From: Acidimicrobiales bacterium | GTDB taxonomy: Bacteria; Actinomycetota; Acidimicrobiia; Acidimicrobiales; Ilumatobacteraceae | Reading direction: 5' to 3' | Assembly: GCA_030833305.1 (NCBI GenBank) | Contig: JAURHL010000085.1 | Location: forward strand, 1 to 7,788 | DNA: 7,788 nt | Shown: piece after piece, positions 4,728 through 7,788 of the stretch | Position numbering within the stretch: the stretch's first letter is position 1 | Layout: each line of letters starts with the position of its first letter | Made by a program: the position numbers and the translations under genes | Notes under the pieces: model-generated | Told to the model about the DNA's origin: nothing | Seen by the model: only the letters and a program-made list of their open reading frames with translations | The model's database searches: none

Positions 4728-7700
4728 TTACTTGCCCGGCACCGAACCGAGACCGTTGCGAGTGTCGCTCACGCGCACCGGCGTCATGCCCGTGAAGCCC
4801 CGCGCCGAACCGAACCAACCGTTCACGTCGACGATCACGTCGGCCTCCCCATACACCAGGATGCACACGGTCCCGCTTGCCGACACACGGGCGATGGCGG
4901 CGTTGGGCACCGTCTGGCCGGTCGTGAAGTTCAAGGTAGAGGCGTCGGGGGCGGTGCCGCACGGATACACGGTCACGTAACCGCCGTACGCGTTCGCTCG
5001 CGTTCCGGTGGCGGTGACGTTGATGGAGACCGCGTCCACACCGGCGGCTGGCACGCCCGCAACATTGAGCACCGGCACCTGGAGCGGTGTCCCGCCACCG
5101 TTCAAGGCTCCCACCCGCGCGCGAACCACACCCATACCGCTGCGTGTGTCGGCGATGCGTTGCGGTGTGACCTTGGTGAAGCTTCCGCCACTCGAGAACC
5201 AGCCGTTCACGTCGGCGATCAGGTCGGTTCGTCCACGAACGTGGAAGCAGACGTCACCACTGGCCGACATCGGAACGATCACCGCATTGGGCACGCTGAC
5301 GTTGTTGTCGAAGTTCAGACTGGACACGTTCGGCAGCGGAACATCGCACGGGTAGACGGTCACGTATCCGCCGTACTTGTCCACCGACGTTCCGGTGGCG
5401 GTGAGGTTCAGCGAGACAGCACTTACGCCCGAGGTGGGGATTCCGTTCACACCACCGAAACGCACCGTCAAAGGCGCAGCCGAGCCATCCAGCGCACCCA
5501 CTTTCGACTGTGGTGCACCGACGCCATGCCGCGTGTCGAGCAACCTATACGGCGTCATCGGTGTGAAGCCAGCCGACGTCGTCAGCCACGAGTTCACATC
5601 CACGATCACGTGCGCGGCCGCGTTCGACGAAACACAAATCAGGCCCGTGCCGTCGACTTGCGACACCACGGCGTTGGCGACAACCTGCCCCGCGCGGAAG
5701 TTCAGACTCGATGCCTCCGGCTTCGTCGAGCCGCACGGCCAAACGGTCAGGTATCCCTCGCCCGCCGGATCGACAACGGTGAAGTTCATGCTGACGCCGG
5801 TGACACCGGACGTCGGAGCGCCGGTCGTTTCCAATATCGGGATGCGCAGATCGACGCCCGGCGACACCTTCACCACCCACTGCGGTGAGCCCGGCCGACC
5901 ACCCGCCAACTCGATCGCCCGATCGCGCAACCACAGCGCGAACTCGGCCTGTCCGGTGTTGTTCAGGTGAACGTCGTCGGTGAACCATCGATCTTTCGAT
6001 CCGCCCCAACTGGCCCCGTCCCAATCCAGCACTCGCAACTGCGACCAGCGCGTGGCCGCGGCACGAATGGCGCGGTTGCCCGCGGCGTAGGTGGAGGCCC
6101 CATTCGACTGACGTCGTTCCGACATGGTGACCCACCCGACCACACGAACGCCCTTGGCCACCAACGCCTGCATCACCTGATCGATCTCGGATCCCAGATT
6201 CGCCTGACTGTCGTTGTAGCCCAGCTCCACGATGGCCACGTCGGGGGTGCCCGTCAGATTGCGGGCCACGGTCAAGCCATCCGCCGTGGCCGGCGAACAC
6301 GAGCCGACGGTACACCGATTGGACTCGGTGTTGTAGGTCTCCGACGCGAACACCGAGTTCAACAAGGTGGGCAATTCTCCCGCTCCGGCGGAGGTCGCGA
6401 TGGACGCGCCGACCGAATCGGAGATGAAGACGAAATCGTTGCTGGTGGCGAAGTCACGATTGACCAATCGCACTGTCACGGACTCCGACGGAAGGTCGTA
6501 AGCACTGCGCAACCATGCGGTGGTCTTGGTGATCGACTGTGTCCCGTTGTACAAGCGCAGGCGAACGGCCCACGCCGGCGTGCTTCCGTAGATGCCTTTG
6601 CTCACCAGGGTGGGATCGGCCTCGACCTCGATGCGCGTGATACGCGCGAGACCCGCACGAGACGCCAATCCTGCCATGTCGAGAACGCGGGTCCATCGCA
6701 CGAACGGGTTGAAGTCGGTCTGATCACCGGGGTCGTCCACCGCGGGGAAGTTCACGCCGGCGGTGCGAGCGCCGTTCGACGACGAGAACTCGGTGGACAC
6801 CGGAACGGTCGGCGCCGTCGGTCGCACGCGAATCTCTCCGGCTCCCAATGGAGCGGTGTCGGCGATCGCACGATCGGTGTTGGCGTGTTCCTTGTTGGTC
6901 GCCGCCGCGCCGGCCGACGGTCGGCTGGCCGCGCCGCCGTACACCTGACACGAATCGGTGTCGCACGTCTTCGCGTAGGGCGAATAACGGTTCTGAGCCA
7001 GCGCGTACGAGCGAGCCGCCACCGACTGGGCACGCAGTGCATTGATCCCCAAGCCGTAGCCCCAATCACCCCAGAGCGCCGGTGATTCTCGCGGCACGAC
7101 TCCACGCAGGTACTGCTCGACCGGCACATCGTTCACCAACCGGACGGTCCCCTCGACGTTGAACGTCGCGAAGAAGTTGCCGCGGTAATGGGTGACGGCA
7201 CCCGAGGAATTGCACAGACCGAGGGTGTTCGCCGCGAGGGTGTTGGGGTCATCGCCGCCCGGTACGGAGAATCCGAGGATCTGACTGTTGCGCGTACCGC
7301 TCGCCCGGCCAAGGTATTGCCACCATGCCAACGCGTCGCTCGATGAGGGACAGGCCTGCAAAGGAAATCCCCACACGTCGAAGGCTTCGCTACCACTCAC
7401 CTTGCGCGCCACGATCGAGGCGTACGAACCGGCTTGCACGACTCCGTTCAACGACCATTGCGCGTTGCCACCGGCGGCGATCACCGAAACCTGCGATGCC
7501 CCGTCGTAACTCAACATGCGCACCGTGATCCGCTGACCCACCGCAGTCGTGCCCATCACCGTGCCGCCGTAGTAGTGATCGAGAATCCACCGGTAGTCGC
7601 GCGGAATGCCGTCAGGGCGACCGATCGCCCAGCCGAGTGCGCCGTATTGCGACAACCCACGACCGTGTCCGCTGCCCTGACCGTTCACCACGATGGCCAC

Positions 7701-7788
7701 CGCCTCGTTGGGGTCGCCCGGGGCCGCCTCGGCCGGACGGGCCGGGACACCGAGGGACATGCTCGAGGCGAGCAGGAGCCCCACGAGG
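4728..7788 (-). CDS. Secreted SpoIID/LytB-domain protein with SGNH hydrolase domain and three C-terminal repeats, 5' end outside window
   Basis: A large exported cell-wall protein. The frame is open to the window edge. A GTG at 7784 exists, but the hydrophobic stretch LVGLLLASS and the A-E-A cleavage region near 18-20 look like the end of a signal peptide whose start lies outside. Numbering from that GTG, residues about 30-440 are a SpoIID/LytB domain: GQGSGHGRGLSQYGA (35-49), ILDHYYGGT (67-75), VEQYLRGVVPRESPALWG (222-239), LRAQSVAARSYAL (250-262), CQVYGG (279-284) and TEFSSSNGARTAG (331-343). E233 matches the glutamate essential in SpoIID lytic transglycosylase. Residues 450-625 are an SGNH/GDSL hydrolase: ISDSVG (nucleophile S457), LGYND (521-525) and DDVHLNNTGQ (D603, H606), suggesting removal or transfer of an ester group, for example on peptidoglycan. 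Residues 636-1018 hold three repeats. Cysteines occur in pairs, fitting an exported oxidised protein. Substrates are inferred. Confidence 0.9.
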   Translation of the reverse strand, partial: LVGLLLASSMSLGVPARPAEAAPGDPNEAVAIVVNGQGSGHGRGLSQYGALGWAIGRPDGIPRDYRWILDHYYGGTVMGTTAVGQRITVRMLSYDGASQVSVIAAGGNAQWSLNGVVQAGSYASIVARKVSGSEAFDVWGFPLQACPSSSDALAWWQYLGRASGTRNSQILGFSVPGGDDPNTLAANTLGLCNSSGAVTHYRGNFFATFNVEGTVRLVNDVPVEQYLRGVVPRESPALWGDWGYGLGINALRAQSVAARSYALAQNRYSPYAKTCDTDSCQVYGGAASRPSAGAAATNKEHANTDRAIADTAPLGAGEIRVRPTAPTVPVSTEFSSSNGARTAGVNFPAVDDPGDQTDFNPFVRWTRVLDMAGLASRAGLARITRIEVEADPTLVSKGIYGSTPAWAVRLRLYNGTQSITKTTAWLRSAYDLPSESVTVRLVNRDFATSNDFVFISDSVGASIATSAGAGELPTLLNSVFASETYNTESNRCTVGSCSPATADGLTVARNLTGTPDVAIVELGYNDSQANLGSEIDQVMQALVAKGVRVVGWVTMSERRQSNGASTYAAGNRAIRAAATRWSQLRVLDWDGASWGGSKDRWFTDDVHLNNTGQAEFALWLRDRAIELAGGRPGSPQWVVKVSPGVDLRIPILETTGAPTSGVTGVSMNFTVVDPAGEGYLTVWPCGSTKPEASSLNFRAGQVVANAVVSQVDGTGLICVSSNAAAHVIVDVNSWLTTSAGFTPMTPYRLLDTRHGVGAPQSKVGALDGSAAPLTVRFGGVNGIPTSGVSAVSLNLTATGTSVDKYGGYVTVYPCDVPLPNVSSLNFDNNVSVPNAVIVPMSASGDVCFHVRGRTDLIADVNGWFSSGGSFTKVTPQRIADTRSGMGVVRARVGALNGGGTPLQVPVLNVAGVPAAGVDAVSINVTATGTRANAYGGYVTVYPCGTAPDASTLNFTTGQTVPNAAIARVSASGTVCILVYGEADVIVDVNGWFGSARGFTGMTPVRVSDTRNGLGSVPGK
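4731..5879 (-). repeat. Three tandem protein repeats (about 120-130 residues each) in the SpoIID-SGNH protein
   Basis: The units are at 5517-5879, 5127-5516 and 4731-5126. Each runs from a beta-rich core containing SGV(S/T)(A/G)VS-like and YVTVYPC-like strands, through SxLNF, VPNA and DVNGWF-like motifs, to a closing TPxRxxDTRxGxG segment. Each core has two cysteines 32-33 residues apart (684/717, 813/846, 942/974), probably a disulphide. The second and third units are much more alike, also at DNA level, than either is to the first, pointing to a later duplication. Such repeats are frequent in exported proteins of Acidimicrobiia as far as I recall; a surface-binding role is a guess. Confidence 0.85.

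Noticed and set aside
3704..4795. Long plus-strand open frame (363 codons) across the HIT and SDR genes
   Set aside because: It is antisense to the SDR gene, which has full catalytic motifs, and its translation is low-complexity and rich in His, Arg and Asp.
5967..7085. Long plus-strand open frame (372 codons) opposite the SpoIID-SGNH gene
   Set aside because: It is a shadow of the real gene on the minus strand, with no recognisable motif and an Arg/Gly/His-rich composition.
7782..7784. GTG at 7784 as the true start of the SpoIID-SGNH gene
   Set aside because: The frame stays open to the window edge with Leu before it, and the visible signal peptide lacks its basic N-terminus, so the start most likely lies beyond the window.

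Overview
The window is GC-rich, densely coded DNA from an actinomycete-type bacterium (Actinomycetota). The DapD protein is clearly of the mycobacterial/actinobacterial type. The C-terminal repeats of the large secreted protein, ending in 'DVNGWF', resemble those I associate with Acidimicrobiia such as Ilumatobacter, but this finer placement is inference. I see no tRNA, rRNA, CRISPR array, insertion sequence or phage gene, and no gene-free stretch longer than about 60 bases.

Left part, plus strand (1-2817). The 3' half of lysS (lysyl-tRNA synthetase, cut by the window edge) is followed after 22 bases by dapD (tetrahydrodipicolinate N-succinyltransferase, lysine/meso-DAP pathway). After 18 more bases comes argJ (ornithine/glutamate N-acetyltransferase, arginine pathway). 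These look like one amino-acid operon. As given, argJ is broken by a one-base frameshift at about 2143-2150, just upstream of the self-cleavage motif. Restoring one base gives a normal 385-residue protein.

Middle, minus strand (3868-2840). This gene converges on argJ with a 22-base gap. It encodes an unusual 342-residue protein: an N-terminal HIT (histidine triad) nucleotide-binding/hydrolase domain joined to a C-terminal membrane domain of about four helices, whose end is laid out like a two-helix ion-channel pore but lacks a recognisable selectivity filter. The gene is visibly lower in GC than its neighbours. It is the best candidate here for something undescribed.

Right part, minus strand (7788-3893). 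A large secreted protein (at least 1018 residues, signal peptide cut by the window edge) combines a SpoIID/LytB peptidoglycan-active domain, an SGNH/GDSL esterase domain and three roughly 120-130-residue repeats. It is followed after 58 bases by a short-chain dehydrogenase of the HSD10 (type II 3-hydroxyacyl-CoA dehydrogenase) type, and 24 bases later by the HIT-membrane gene. All three read in the same direction. A hairpin just after the large gene may separate it from the other two.
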